Source: JAHEEL01 sp963700375
Lineage (GTDB): Bacteria > Actinomycetota > Acidimicrobiia > Spongiisociales > UBA5794
Length of the DNA: 64,000 nucleotides
Reading direction: 5' to 3'
Assembly (NCBI GenBank): GCA_963700375.1
Contig: CAVOXF010000006.1
Location: 310,001-374,000 of the forward strand
Notes under the pieces: generated by a model
The model's database searches: none
What the model was told of the DNA's origin: nothing
The model's input: the letters and a program-made list of their open reading frames with translations, nothing else
Part shown: positions 38,403 through 47,645 of the stretch, in pieces
How positions within the stretch are numbered: position 1 is the stretch's first letter
Layout of the letters: every line of letters starts with the position of its first letter
Translations under genes and position numbers: made by a program

Positions 38403-40649
38403 CTACTCGACAGGCCACATCGTCCCGAGGAACTCGAGCAGCGCCCTCGCCACATCCTTCCTCGGGGCGGGGATGAACAGTGTCGATCCCCGAAGGACCG
38501 CACCCCGGGCGATGCGGTCCAGACGGACCTCCTGTGACGGCCGCAGGTCGACCTTCGACATGCGAACCTCGTTGCGGACCTGGACGATCTCGTCAAGTCC
38601 GACACGGATGGCATCGACGCGAAGCCTGGCCACGGTGATGAGTTCTTCCGCTTCCGGGGGCAGGAGCCCATAGCGGTCCTCCCACTCCACGACCACATCG
38701 TCCACCTCATCATCGGTCGTAGCGGCAGCCAGCCGGCGGTAGCCCTCGAGACGGCCGTCGGCGTCGGACACGTACTCGTCGGGGAGTCGCGCCTCGATCG
38801 GAAGGTCGATCCGGATGTCGTGCTCGACCTTCTGCTCGATCGGCTCTCCCTTCAACTCCTGAACCGCCTCGGCGACCAGTTCGGTGTAGAGGTCGAACCC
38901 GACCGCCGCGATGTGTCCGGACTGCGTCTCGGACAGGATGCTGCCTGCTCCGCGGATCTCCAGATCTCGCATCGCGAGTTCGAACCCGGATCCAAGGTCG
39001 GAGAACTCACCGATGGCCTCGAGCCGCCGGAACGCACTCTCCCCGATCCGCTCCTCCGGGGGGTGGAACAGGTAGGCATAAGCCCGTTGGCTCGACCGCC
39101 CGACCCTTCCCCGCAATTGGTAGAGCTGGGCCAACCCGAGCCGGTCGGCCCGTTCGACGATGAGCGTGTTCACCTGTGGCAGATCCAGACCGGACTCGAT
39201 GATCGTGGTGGCGACCAGCACGTCGTAGTCGCCGTTCCAGAAGTCGTACATGACCTGTTCGAGTTGCCCTTCGTTCATCTGCCCGTGAGCAATGGCGTAC
39301 CGGGCGTCCGGGACGAGATCTCGCAGACGCGTCACGGCGTGGTCAATCGACTGGACGCGGTTGTGGACGTAGAAGACCTGGCCCTCGCGCAGGATCTCCC
39401 GACGAATCGCCGCTGAGACCGCCTGGTCGTCGTACGGACCGACATAGGTGAGGATCGGGTGCCGGTCCTCGGGGGCGGTCCGAATATGGCTGACTTCACG
39501 AATCCCGGTCAGCGCCATCTCGAGGGTTCTCGGGATCGGCGTGGCGGTGAGCGTGAGCGCATCGACGGATGACCGGATCGCCTTGATTCGATCCTTGGCT
39601 GCAACACCGAACCGCTGTTCCTCATCGATCACCAGCAGTCCGAGGTCACGGAAGTCGACGTCGGCCGACAGCAGCCGGTGGGTACCAACGACGATGTCGA
39701 CAGAACCATCGGCAATCCCGGCAATTACCTTGCGCTGCTGGGCCGAAGTGAGGAAGCGGCTCAGCATCTCGACCCTGACTGGGAACGGGGCGAACCGCTC
39801 TTCCATCGTCGCGAAGTGCTGCTGGGCGAGGAGCGTCGTCGGAACCAGGAGGGCTGCTTGTTTGCCATCCTGCACTGCCTTGAACATGGCGCGGAGCGCC
39901 ACCTCGGTCTTCCCGTACCCGACATCGCCGAAGATCAGACGATCCATCGGGGCTTCGGCCTCCATGTCGGTCTTGACGTCGGCGATCGCCGTCAGCTGGT
40001 CCGGCGTCTCTTCGTACGGGAATGCCGCCTCGAACTCCTGCTGCCACGGCGTGTCCGGTTCGAAACCGTGACCTGCCGTCCCCGCCCTCAGGCGATGCAG
40101 GTTCACCACGGCTTCGGCAACGACCGCAACCGCCTTCCTGACCTTGGTGCGGGTCTGGGACCAGTCTGCGCCCCCCATGCGAGAAAGGCGTGGCTTCTCA
40201 CCTCCGGTGTACCGGCGTACGGCCGCGAGCTGATCGGTCGGGACATAGATCCTGTCACCGGCCGCGTACTCGACGAGCAAGTAGTCGCGAGCCGCCCCTG
40301 CCATGTCGCGATGTACCAGACCCTCGAACCGGCCAACGCCGTGATGATGGTGAACGACGTAGTCGCCGGGGTTCAGATCCCGGTACGCCTCGTCATGGCG
40401 CTCGCCTCTTCCCTTGCGTACCGTCCGGTGCGAGCGGCGGCGTCCTGCCACCTCCCGCTCACCGACGACCGCCACACCAAGCGCGGGGAAGACGAACCCG
40501 TTGTGGATGCCGGTTGGGAGCACCGCCGACCCGACGGTCTCCAGCGTGTCGACGACCGGGAGGCCGGCACCGGACTCAGCGAGAAGACCCGCAACCCGCT
40601 TCGCTGCGCTCATTCCGTCCATGGCAACGATCACATCCACGTCGCGCAC
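38403..40649 (-). CDS. mfd: Transcription-repair coupling factor Mfd, C-terminal part (after frameshift)
   Basis: About 748 codons from a GTG at 40649, continuing Mfd in a frame different from its amino part. It holds the RNA-polymerase-interacting Tudor-like domain (LNPGDYVVHHHHGVGRFEG), the translocase motor with FGDVGYGKTEVALRAMFK (Walker A), VIDEEQRFG (DEEQ box), SATPIPRTLEMAL-type text (TATPIPRT) and LIVERADRLGLAQLYQLRGRVGRS, and the TRCF domain to the end. Together with the upstream part a normal Mfd of about 1140 residues would result. Alone, this piece keeps the motor but lacks the UvrB-homology region. Confidence 0.85.
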   Translation of the reverse strand: MRDVDVIVAMDGMSAAKRVAGLLAESGAGLPVVDTLETVGSAVLPTGIHNGFVFPALGVAVVGEREVAGRRRSHRTVRKGRGERHDEAYRDLNPGDYVVHHHHGVGRFEGLVHRDMAGAARDYLLVEYAAGDRIYVPTDQLAAVRRYTGGEKPRLSRMGGADWSQTRTKVRKAVAVVAEAVVNLHRLRAGTAGHGFEPDTPWQQEFEAAFPYEETPDQLTAIADVKTDMEAEAPMDRLIFGDVGYGKTEVALRAMFKAVQDGKQAALLVPTTLLAQQHFATMEERFAPFPVRVEMLSRFLTSAQQRKVIAGIADGSVDIVVGTHRLLSADVDFRDLGLLVIDEEQRFGVAAKDRIKAIRSSVDALTLTATPIPRTLEMALTGIREVSHIRTAPEDRHPILTYVGPYDDQAVSAAIRREILREGQVFYVHNRVQSIDHAVTRLRDLVPDARYAIAHGQMNEGQLEQVMYDFWNGDYDVLVATTIIESGLDLPQVNTLIVERADRLGLAQLYQLRGRVGRSSQRAYAYLFHPPEERIGESAFRRLEAIGEFSDLGSGFELAMRDLEIRGAGSILSETQSGHIAAVGFDLYTELVAEAVQELKGEPIEQKVEHDIRIDLPIEARLPDEYVSDADGRLEGYRRLAAATTDDEVDDVVVEWEDRYGLLPPEAEELITVARLRVDAIRVGLDEIVQVRNEVRMSKVDLRPSQEVRLDRIARGAVLRGSTLFIPAPRKDVARALLEFLGTMWPVE

Positions 40650-41751
40650 GCGTCCATCCGGTGATCGTCGTCGCCACGGATTCGGGATCGCCTGCGATGG
40701 CACCGAACCCACGCATCTCGAAGCCGACGTCGCCCGGCGACGCCGCCATCGGCGGCGCCTCGAGGACATCGATCCCCTCAGCGGGTTCGAGCGGTAGGTA
40801 GAGCGGCGGGTGTGCTCCGGCGTCTGGGCCGTCCTTGCCCCACGTCCCGGACAGGACGCCGGCAAGATCGGCTTCCTCGCCGATCAGTTCGCGGCATCGA
40901 TCCTTCGCCCGTTCGGGGTCGAACAGCACCACGATCGCGGCGGTCTCGTCGAGCATCGTCTTCGGCGGCGACAGCCACGGCAGCCAGGACTCGATCCCGG
41001 GGAACCGGATGCCCTCGGCAATCCGCTCCCACGTTGATGAACCCCACGGCGCGTCGACGATCAGGTCGGCGGCGCGGCGGCGCATGCCATCCGAGATCAG
41101 AACCTCACCTGCCGGGAACACATCGATCTCGTCGAGGGAACCCTCCGACCGCTGGGTCGAGATCACGAACGGCCGCATCTCTTCGATCGTATCGCCCCAG
41201 AAGTCGATTCGAACCGGGAGCGACGCCTGGATTGGGAAGACGTCGATGATGCCGCCTCGAACCGCGAACTCACCCCTCCCCTCGACCCGCTCCGTGCGGC
41301 GGTACCCGACGTGGGCAATTCGGGCGACGAGGTCGTCGAACGGCACGTCGGTCCCCGTTGTCAGGCGAATGGGGTCGACGGGGGTCGAGCTGAGTCGTTG
41401 TGTCGCAGCCCGGACGGATGCGACGACGATAGCCGGTTCCCGGCTCGCGAGGGCATGACGGGCCACAATGCGATCGGCCATCGTCGAGATGCTCGGAGAC
41501 ACGTGCTCGAACGGCAGCGTCTCCCACGCCGGGAGATGGAATCCGTCGCAGGTGAAGAGCGCCAGATCCTCGGCAAGGTCCTCCGCCTCCCGTTCGCCCG
41601 GGACCACGGCGAGGATGCTGCGTCCGGTGCGTTCGGCGATTCCGGCGAGCACGACAGCCCGCAGCGCGGATGCCACGACGTAGCGTCCGGGGATCGGCGG
41701 AAGCTGGTCACGCCCGAAGCGTTCGAGTACGGAGGTAAGCGGAGCGACCAC
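40576..41751 (-). CDS. mfd: Transcription-repair coupling factor Mfd, N-terminal part (before frameshift)
   Basis: 391 codons. It contains the UvrB-like, UvrA-binding region: VVPGEREAEDLAEDLALF, WETLPFEHVSPS, YRRTERVEGRGEFAVRGGIIDVFP and VRIDFWGDTIEEMRPF. Around 40640-40665 (ATTITGW onward) similarity moves to another frame (DVDVIVAMDG). The last 30 or so residues here are out-of-frame text. The GTG at 41751 is preferred over one at 41820 because TACGCT stands eight bases before it and because it avoids overlapping the SDR gene. No homopolymer or classic slippery site is seen at the shift. Confidence 0.83.
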   Translation of the reverse strand: MVAPLTSVLERFGRDQLPPIPGRYVVASALRAVVLAGIAERTGRSILAVVPGEREAEDLAEDLALFTCDGFHLPAWETLPFEHVSPSISTMADRIVARHALASREPAIVVASVRAATQRLSSTPVDPIRLTTGTDVPFDDLVARIAHVGYRRTERVEGRGEFAVRGGIIDVFPIQASLPVRIDFWGDTIEEMRPFVISTQRSEGSLDEIDVFPAGEVLISDGMRRRAADLIVDAPWGSSTWERIAEGIRFPGIESWLPWLSPPKTMLDETAAIVVLFDPERAKDRCRELIGEEADLAGVLSGTWGKDGPDAGAHPPLYLPLEPAEGIDVLEAPPMAASPGDVGFEMRGFGAIAGDPESVATTITGWTRARRGCDRCHGRNERSEAGCGSSR

Positions 41752-41759
41752 GAAGAGAG

Positions 41760-41765
41760 AGCGTA
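41760..41765 (-). promoter_or_regulatory. -10 element TACGCT, leaderless start of mfd
   Basis: TACGCT on the minus strand, eight bases before the GTG at 41751. It lies between the stop of the SDR gene and mfd. Confidence 0.45.
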
Positions 41766-41786
41766 CCGATCGGACCGGCCAACGCG

Positions 41787-42815
41787 TCAGCGCTCGATGA
41801 ATCCCTCGCTCGCGAGCCACTCAACGGTTCGGCTCAGGGTCTCCCCGATCGGGGTGTAGACCATGCCGAGGTCCTCGATTGACCGGGTCACGTCGAAACG
41901 GTGACCGTGGAGCAGCGTTCGGAGCATCTCCACACAGATCGGGCGCTCCCGACCGAAAAGTCCAGCGACGGCAACCAGTGGGTACGCAGCAGCGGCCGCC
42001 CATCGGGGAAGCATCACAGGGTCGATGGGACGACCGATGACCTCGCCGAGTGTCGCAACAGCATCGCGAACGGTGATGCTCGCCCCGCTAACGAGGTACC
42101 TCGCCCCGTCTGCCCCGTGTTCGGCGGCCAGGAGGTGGGCCGAGGCACAGTCGTCTACGTCGACGATCGAGAGCGTGGTGTCGATCGCGACCACCCGCTT
42201 CGCGTTCAGCGCGAGCCGGAGAAGGAACGTCGACCCCCCGGACCGCCCAGGCCCCTGGACCGACGAAGGGTTGACGGCGACTGCCTCGATTCCGGTGCGT
42301 GCGGACTCCTCGAAGAACACCTGTTCCCCGAGGTACTTCGATCGGGCGTAATGGGACAGAAAGCCCGGACCGTGCGGCGTCGACTCCGATGCGACCGTTC
42401 CCTCGGATTCGCCGATCGTGGCGGCCGATGACGTCAACACGATCCTGCGGACTCCTGCCTCGGATGCCGCGTCAACCACCGTTCGAACACCGTCGACGTT
42501 GGTTCGGTACATTGGCCCCGGGTCCGAAGGGCACATAGCGTTGACGCCTGCGACGTGGAAGACGATGTGGCAATCGGACATCCCTTCGAGCAAGGACGTC
42601 CGGTCTTCGACATCGCCGCGAACCGGGACCGCTCCCTTCGCTGCGAGTGCCCTCGCCGACTCAGCGGACCGGGCGAGCGCCCGCACGTTCGCTCCAGACT
42701 GCAGCAGTTGATCGAGAACGGCGCCTCCGACAAACCCGGACCCGCCGGTGACGAAGACCCCTGTGTGAGAGATCCCCGAGGCTGATGCCGCGAAGGTGAC
42801 CTTCGCCGACCCCAC
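41787..42815 (-). CDS. NAD(P)-dependent epimerase/reductase, extended SDR (dihydroflavonol-reductase-like)
   Basis: 342 residues. The nucleotide-binding motif VFVTGGSGFVGGAVL lies near residue 20, VFHVAGVNA near 85, LTSSAATIG near 126 and the catalytic YARSK near 155. It resembles the dihydroflavonol 4-reductase / 3-beta-hydroxysteroid dehydrogenase branch; substrate unknown. The GTG start follows the pgsA stop by three bases, so it is probably co-transcribed with glpK-pgsA. The first 17 residues may not be part of the domain, and a later start is possible. Confidence 0.85.
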   Translation of the reverse strand: MGSAKVTFAASASGISHTGVFVTGGSGFVGGAVLDQLLQSGANVRALARSAESARALAAKGAVPVRGDVEDRTSLLEGMSDCHIVFHVAGVNAMCPSDPGPMYRTNVDGVRTVVDAASEAGVRRIVLTSSAATIGESEGTVASESTPHGPGFLSHYARSKYLGEQVFFEESARTGIEAVAVNPSSVQGPGRSGGSTFLLRLALNAKRVVAIDTTLSIVDVDDCASAHLLAAEHGADGARYLVSGASITVRDAVATLGEVIGRPIDPVMLPRWAAAAAYPLVAVAGLFGRERPICVEMLRTLLHGHRFDVTRSIEDLGMVYTPIGETLSRTVEWLASEGFIER

Positions 42816-42818
42816 CGA

Positions 42819-43376
42819 CTAGTCCTTCGTGCGCGAGGTGGTGAACACCGAGCGGAACCGGGAGAAGTAATCGCCGGCGGATACGACCGTCACGATGACG
42901 GCCGCCGCCATGAACCACTCGTCGAGCCGCCACGGCCCGATGACGATGTCCAACCTGAGAATCGCGAGTGCGATAGCCGTGAACTGGAGAGCCGCCTTCG
43001 ACTTGCCCCACATGCTCGGCGGCACCGTGGACGAATCCAGCGCGGCCACGCTACGCAGCCCCATGATTGCGACTTCCCTGGCAATGATGATGAATGCCAC
43101 CCAGGTCGACACCGTCCCAACCTCGACCAAGGCGATGAGCGCGCCGGTGACCAGGATCTTGTCCGCCACCGTGTCGAGGAAGGCCCCGAGCGTGCTGGTG
43201 AGCTGCCACCGGCGAGCAAGGTAGCCGTCGGCGAAGTCCGTGAGCGCTGCGATCACGAATACGACGGTCGCTGCGATCCGCGTCCCCTGACTATCGGTGC
43301 CCGTGAGGATGAGCGCCATGGCGACCGGCGTGAGGATCAGCCGGGCGATCGCGAGGAGGTTCGGAATCGACATCAC
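42819..43376 (-). CDS. pgsA: CDP-diacylglycerol-glycerol-3-phosphate 3-phosphatidyltransferase
   Basis: 185 residues with about five membrane segments. The CDP-alcohol phosphotransferase signature DFADGYLARRWQLTSTLGAF...DTVADK (about residues 46-72) carries all conserved Asp residues. It makes phosphatidylglycerol phosphate, the first committed step towards phosphatidylglycerol and cardiolipin. It follows glpK, whose product is glycerol 3-phosphate, giving a small glycerol/phospholipid cluster. Confidence 0.88.
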   Translation of the reverse strand: MMSIPNLLAIARLILTPVAMALILTGTDSQGTRIAATVVFVIAALTDFADGYLARRWQLTSTLGAFLDTVADKILVTGALIALVEVGTVSTWVAFIIIAREVAIMGLRSVAALDSSTVPPSMWGKSKAALQFTAIALAILRLDIVIGPWRLDEWFMAAAVIVTVVSAGDYFSRFRSVFTTSRTKD

Positions 43377-43406
43377 GGTCAGATGGTAAGCGTTCTGCGC
43401 GGTCGG

Positions 43407-44888
43407 CTACTCGACCCAACCCATCGAACGCTCGACGGCCTTGCCCCAGTCCCTGCACCGAAGATCCCGCTCCCCCGGGTCCATCGAGGGCGTGAACGTC
43501 CGATCCTCAGCCCAGTGTGCCGCGATTTCGTCGAGGCTCTCCCAGAATCCGACGGCGAGACCGGCCGCGTATGCTGCTCCGAGCACCGTTGTCTCGCTGA
43601 TCTTGGGTCGAACGACGTCGACGTCGAGCACGTCGGCCTGGAACTGCATGAGGATGTCGTTGACGACCATGCCGCCGTCGACCTTCAGTTCGGTAAGTTC
43701 GATGCCGGCGTCCGCCTCCATGGCCTCGAAGACATCCCTGCTCTGGAACGCGGTCGCCTCGAGGACGGCGCGGGCAAGGTGGCCCCGGTTGGCGTAGCGG
43801 GTGAGGCCGGTGACCACGCCACGGGCATCGTCTCGCCACCACGGAGCGAACAACCCGGAGAAGGCTGGGACGAAGTAGACGCCGCCGTTGTCGTCAACCT
43901 CGGCGGCGAGCTCGCTGATCTGTTCGGCCGAGTCGATCATCCGAAGGTTGTCGCGCAACCATTGCACCCCGGCCCCTGCGATGGCGACAGACCCTTCGAG
44001 TGCGTATCGCGCCGGTGAGCCCGCGAGTTCGTATGCGACGGTGGTGAGCAGGCCGTTGTCCGACCGGACGATCTGTTCGCCGGTATTGAGCAGAAGGAAA
44101 CATCCGGTGCCGTAGGTGTTCTTTGCCATGCCCGGTTCGAAACAGGCTTGGCCGAAGAGGGCAGCCTGTTGGTCACCGAGGATCCCAGCAAATGGGACGC
44201 CATCGAGCGGTTCCCGGCACTCGGCAACGAATCCGGAAGACGGGACGATACGAGGAAGCACCGAGCGGGGTACTCCGATGGCTTCAAGCAATCCATCGTC
44301 CCACGCCAACGTCTCGAGGTCCATGAACATCGTTCGGCTGGCATTGGTGACGTCCGTGACGTGCTCCCCGGTCAGATTCCACGCGACCCACGAGTCCATG
44401 GTCCCGAAGGCCACTTCGCCGGTCTCGGCTCGCACCCGCACGTCCTCGTCGTTCTCAAGGAGCCAGCGGACCTTCGGGCCTGCAAAGTAGGTGGCGAGCG
44501 GCAGACCGGTCTGAGCGCGGAATCGGTCGGCCCCCTCGTCTCCGCCGAGACGCCGACACAGTTCGGCGGTTCGCACATCTTGCCAAACGATGGCGTTCCC
44601 GAGCGGCTCGCCGGTCTCCCGGGACCACAGCAGCGTGGTCTCGCGCTGGTTCGTGAGTCCGACGGCGACAAGGTCGTCCGGGCGTGCGCCGAGTTGGTCG
44701 AAGGCCTCTCGGATCACCAGGTCGACATTGCGGCGGATCTCCTGCGGATCGTGCTCGACCCACCCGGGCTGCGGATAGATCTGCTCGTGTTCGCGCTGGG
44801 CCATTGCAACGATCTGACCATGGTGGTCGACCAGCGCACATCGAGAAGAGGTCGTCCCCTGATCTATTGCCGCTACGTACGAAGTCAT
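43407..44888 (-). CDS. glpK: Glycerol kinase
   Basis: 493 residues, FGGY family. Clear landmarks are [70 protein letters not shown] and [18 protein letters not shown]. It phosphorylates glycerol to sn-glycerol 3-phosphate. No glpF or glpD lies nearby. AAAGGTG precedes the ATG. It lies 11 bases downstream of pth and 30 bases upstream of pgsA. Confidence 0.96.
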   Translation of the reverse strand: MTSYVAAIDQGTTSSRCALVDHHGQIVAMAQREHEQIYPQPGWVEHDPQEIRRNVDLVIREAFDQLGARPDDLVAVGLTNQRETTLLWSRETGEPLGNAIVWQDVRTAELCRRLGGDEGADRFRAQTGLPLATYFAGPKVRWLLENDEDVRVRAETGEVAFGTMDSWVAWNLTGEHVTDVTNASRTMFMDLETLAWDDGLLEAIGVPRSVLPRIVPSSGFVAECREPLDGVPFAGILGDQQAALFGQACFEPGMAKNTYGTGCFLLLNTGEQIVRSDNGLLTTVAYELAGSPARYALEGSVAIAGAGVQWLRDNLRMIDSAEQISELAAEVDDNGGVYFVPAFSGLFAPWWRDDARGVVTGLTRYANRGHLARAVLEATAFQSRDVFEAMEADAGIELTELKVDGGMVVNDILMQFQADVLDVDVVRPKISETTVLGAAYAAGLAVGFWESLDEIAAHWAEDRTFTPSMDPGERDLRCRDWGKAVERSMGWVE

Positions 44889-44899
44889 CGGCGCACCTT

Positions 44900-45475
44900 T
44901 CAGTTGTTCAGCGCTCCCGCCGTCTCGCGGGCCGCGGCGCCGCCGGCAGCGGCGAACACCTCGACCACGCGAACGCTTCGGATGACCGCGTCGTCGACCG
45001 AAGCCCGTTCGACCTTAGCGAATCGATCGAGCACGTAGTCCGCAGGATCAACCCGATCGGGAGGTCGACCAACACCGATCTTCAGGCGCCAGAATTCGTT
45101 GGTGCCAAGCGAGGCGGCGATCGAGCGAATCCCATTGTGGCCACCGGTTCCGCCGCCGAACTGCACTTTCAGCTTGGCAAACGGAAGATCGATGTCGTCG
45201 TGCACGATCAGGAGGCGGTCGCCGTCCACGTGCTCGTATCGAACCAGCGGGGCGATTGCCTGGCCGCATTCGTTCATGAACGTGCGTGGCAGGGCGAAGA
45301 CGATCCGGGTCTGATCGATTCGCGTCTCCGCAACGTCCGACCGGATTCCGAGCCGCGCCTTCTTGAACGTGAGATTCGGATCCGCCGCGACCACAACCTC
45401 GGCGCCAACGTTGTGGCGCGTGCCGTCGTAGCGGGAACCTGGATTCCGCAGTCCGACGATGAGCTTGGTGTCCAC
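44900..45475 (-). CDS. pth: Peptidyl-tRNA hydrolase
   Basis: 191 residues. The start region [20 protein letters not shown] contains the catalytic His (TRHN); [40 protein letters not shown] and RLKIGVGRP are conserved. It frees tRNA from peptidyl-tRNA that drops off the ribosome. GTG start, nine bases after the rplY stop, the same pair order as rplY-pth (Rv1015c-Rv1014c). Confidence 0.95.
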   Translation of the reverse strand: MDTKLIVGLRNPGSRYDGTRHNVGAEVVVAADPNLTFKKARLGIRSDVAETRIDQTRIVFALPRTFMNECGQAIAPLVRYEHVDGDRLLIVHDDIDLPFAKLKVQFGGGTGGHNGIRSIAASLGTNEFWRLKIGVGRPPDRVDPADYVLDRFAKVERASVDDAVIRSVRVVEVFAAAGGAAARETAGALNN

Positions 45476-45484
45476 GAAGCGGAA

Positions 45485-46150
45485 CTAGCCCTCGTCGGAC
45501 CCGTCCTCGCCGGACACAGCGCCTCCGCCCTCTTCGCCCTCTTCGCCCGCTTCGCCCTCGACGAGATCCTCGGGGGCCTCTTCTTCTGCGACGGACGGGA
45601 GGAGCACGGTCACAAGCGGACGGTCAGCCTCGGTGATGTAGGTGACGCCTTCGAGGACCGGGAGGTCTTCGACCTTGAGCGTGTCCCCGATGCCGAGCTC
45701 GCTGATGTCGACCTCGATCGACGTCGGAATGGCGGTCGGCAACGCGGAGAGCATCACGGCATTCTCGATCATCTCGATGAAGCCGCCCTCTTCCTTCACA
45801 CCGCGCGGCGTACCGGTGAACTCGAGCCCAACCTCGGCATCGATTGCGACGTCGAGCGAGACCTTGATGAAGTCCAGATGCATGATGTCACCACGCACGG
45901 GGTCTCGCTGCACCTCGCGAGCAACGGCGAGAATCTCGTTCCCGCCATCGATCTGAACGTTGATGAGGGCGTTGAGGCCGGCGTCGGTGTGCAGAGCGCC
46001 GTGCAATTCGCGGCGATCGACGGCGATCTCCTCGGTCTCGATCCCAACGCCGTACACGACGGCCGGAATCTGCCCCTCACGGCGCATCCGACGCGCCGGA
46101 CGGCTTCCCGATACGGTGCGCTTGAGAGCGCGCAAGGTCTCCTGTTGCAT
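45485..46150 (-). CDS. rplY: 50S ribosomal protein L25 (Ctc type)
   Basis: 221 residues. The amino-terminal 5S-rRNA-binding domain (about 1-95) includes RRMRREGQIPAVVYG. The carboxy-terminal TL5/Ctc beta domain (about 100-185) follows. The last 35 residues are an acidic, Gly-rich tail (EEEAPEDLVEGEAGEEGEE). The ATG has GAGGAG seven bases upstream and a TACACT -10 about 38 bases upstream, so it has a real leader. Confidence 0.94.
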   Translation of the reverse strand: MQQETLRALKRTVSGSRPARRMRREGQIPAVVYGVGIETEEIAVDRRELHGALHTDAGLNALINVQIDGGNEILAVAREVQRDPVRGDIMHLDFIKVSLDVAIDAEVGLEFTGTPRGVKEEGGFIEMIENAVMLSALPTAIPTSIEVDISELGIGDTLKVEDLPVLEGVTYITEADRPLVTVLLPSVAEEEAPEDLVEGEAGEEGEEGGGAVSGEDGSDEG

Positions 46151-46187
46151 GGCTGGGCTCCTCGAAGAATGCTGCCGAAGTCCCGCA

Positions 46188-46193
46188 AGTGTA
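46188..46193 (-). promoter_or_regulatory. -10 element TACACT for rplY, next to an inverted repeat
   Basis: TACACT on the minus strand, 37 bases before the rplY ATG. Upstream of it, at 46204-46223, is the interrupted palindrome GCGC-AC-AAAG-CA-CTTT-GCGC, covering the -35 position. Confidence 0.42.
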
Positions 46194-46243
46194 GGGCGAG
46201 GAAGCGCACAAAGCACTTTGCGCAGCGTCTTCGGCCTCGCCGG

Positions 46244-46651
46244 CTACCCGCTCACAAACGACAGGCGGATCGTGCGCGCCGCGTTGTCTTCGTTCGGGTC
46301 GACGAGAACGATCGACTGCCAGGTTCCGAGGGCAGGGCGGCCGTCGGTCACCGGGACCGTGATCGACGGAGCCACGAAGCCGGGCATCACGTGATCGGCG
46401 CCGTGGCCGGGAGATCCGTGCCGGTGTCGGTACCGGCGGTCATCGCGTGGCAGGATCTCGTCGAGGGCGGCCAAGAGGTCGATATCGCTTCCCGCGCCCG
46501 TCTCGATGATCGCAATCCCGGCCGTTGCATGGGGAACGAAGACGTTCAGCAATCCATCTCCTCGCCCGGTGACGAACCGCACAACGTCGGCGGTGAGGTC
46601 GAAGATCCCTCGTTGGTGCCCGGTCTCGATCGTGAAGACGTGCGTATCCAT
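46244..46651 (-). CDS. YjbQ family protein (UPF0047)
   Basis: 135 residues, the complete family length. Conserved residues are in VPHATAGIAIIE, the HGADHVMPGFVAPSITVPV stretch and LGTWQSIVLVD. Family members show weak thiamine-phosphate synthase activity, but their physiological role is unsettled. It lies between prs and rplY, where M. tuberculosis has lpqT, so this slot differs between lineages. Confidence 0.9.
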   Translation of the reverse strand: MDTHVFTIETGHQRGIFDLTADVVRFVTGRGDGLLNVFVPHATAGIAIIETGAGSDIDLLAALDEILPRDDRRYRHRHGSPGHGADHVMPGFVAPSITVPVTDGRPALGTWQSIVLVDPNEDNAARTIRLSFVSG

Positions 46652-46673
46652 GGGCCGTCGCCTGACCGGTCGA

Positions 46674-47645
46674 CTAGATGTTCTCCCCTTCGAAGATGTC
46701 GCTCACCGAAGCATCGGAGAAGATCGCGTTGATCGCACCGGCAAGGATTGGCCCAACCGAGAGCACCGTGATCTTGTCGAGGTTCTTGGCCTCTTCAGGC
46801 AGCGGCAGCGAGTTCGTGATGATGAGCTCATCGATCGGTGCCGCCGCAATGCGATCGACCGCCGGCGGCGACAAGACCCCGTGCGTCGAGACAACTCGAA
46901 CCGAAAGGGCACCGCGTTGTTTCAAGAGTTCTGCGGCGCCGACCACGGTGCCTGCCGTGTCGATCATGTCATCGACGATGATGGCGTTGCGGTCCTTCAC
47001 ATCGCCGACGACCCAGAGCGTCGAGGTTTCGTTCCGGACATCAGCGGCCCGGCGTTTGTGGACGAATGCCACACGGGCTCCAAGATGGGCGGCGTATCGG
47101 GAAGCCAGCTTGACCCGGCCGGAGTCCGGGGAGACCATTGTCGTTCGACCCTCGGTGGTCTTGCGGAGGTAAGCCGAAAACAGGTGGAGCGCGGTCAGAT
47201 GGTCGAAGGGCTTGTCGACGAATCCCTGGATCTGGCCGGTATGGAGATCGAGGCTGACGATCCGGTCTGCTCCGGCGGCGACGAAGAGATCACCCATCAA
47301 CCTGGCCGAGATCGGCTCGCGGGGCCGTCCCTTCTTGTCCTGCCTGGCGTAGCCGTAGAACGGCACAACTGCCGTGATCCGCTTCGCCGACGCCCGCTTG
47401 AGAGCGTCGATCATGATCAACTGCTCCATGATGTTGAAGTTGAGCGGCTGGGTGTGGCTCTGGATCACGAAAGCGTCGGCACCCCGAACGCTCTCGGTGT
47501 AGTGGATGTAGATCTCGCCGTTGGCGAACACGGAACGCTCAACTCCACCGAGTTCCACGCCCAGAATCCGCGCCACTTCTTCGGCCAGGGGTTCATTGGC
47601 GGAACCCGAGAACACCATCAACCGTTTCTGGCTCCGAAGCTCCAT
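46674..47645 (-). CDS. prs: Ribose-phosphate pyrophosphokinase (PRPP synthase)
   Basis: 323 residues, class I. FANGEIYIHYTESVRGADAFVIQS, FYGYARQDKKGRPREPISARL, the SLDLHTGQIQGFVDKPFDHL region and the PRPP loop VDDMIDTAGTVV are all present. It makes PRPP for nucleotides, His, Trp and NAD. The start overlaps the glmU stop by one base (TAATG); glmU-prs linkage is conserved across many bacteria. Confidence 0.97.
   Translation of the reverse strand: MELRSQKRLMVFSGSANEPLAEEVARILGVELGGVERSVFANGEIYIHYTESVRGADAFVIQSHTQPLNFNIMEQLIMIDALKRASAKRITAVVPFYGYARQDKKGRPREPISARLMGDLFVAAGADRIVSLDLHTGQIQGFVDKPFDHLTALHLFSAYLRKTTEGRTTMVSPDSGRVKLASRYAAHLGARVAFVHKRRAADVRNETSTLWVVGDVKDRNAIIVDDMIDTAGTVVGAAELLKQRGALSVRVVSTHGVLSPPAVDRIAAAPIDELIITNSLPLPEEAKNLDKITVLSVGPILAGAINAIFSDASVSDIFEGENI

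Noticed and set aside
40630..40670. Programmed ribosomal frameshift in mfd
   Set aside because: No slippery heptamer, homopolymer or downstream structure was recognised, and Mfd is not known to be made this way.
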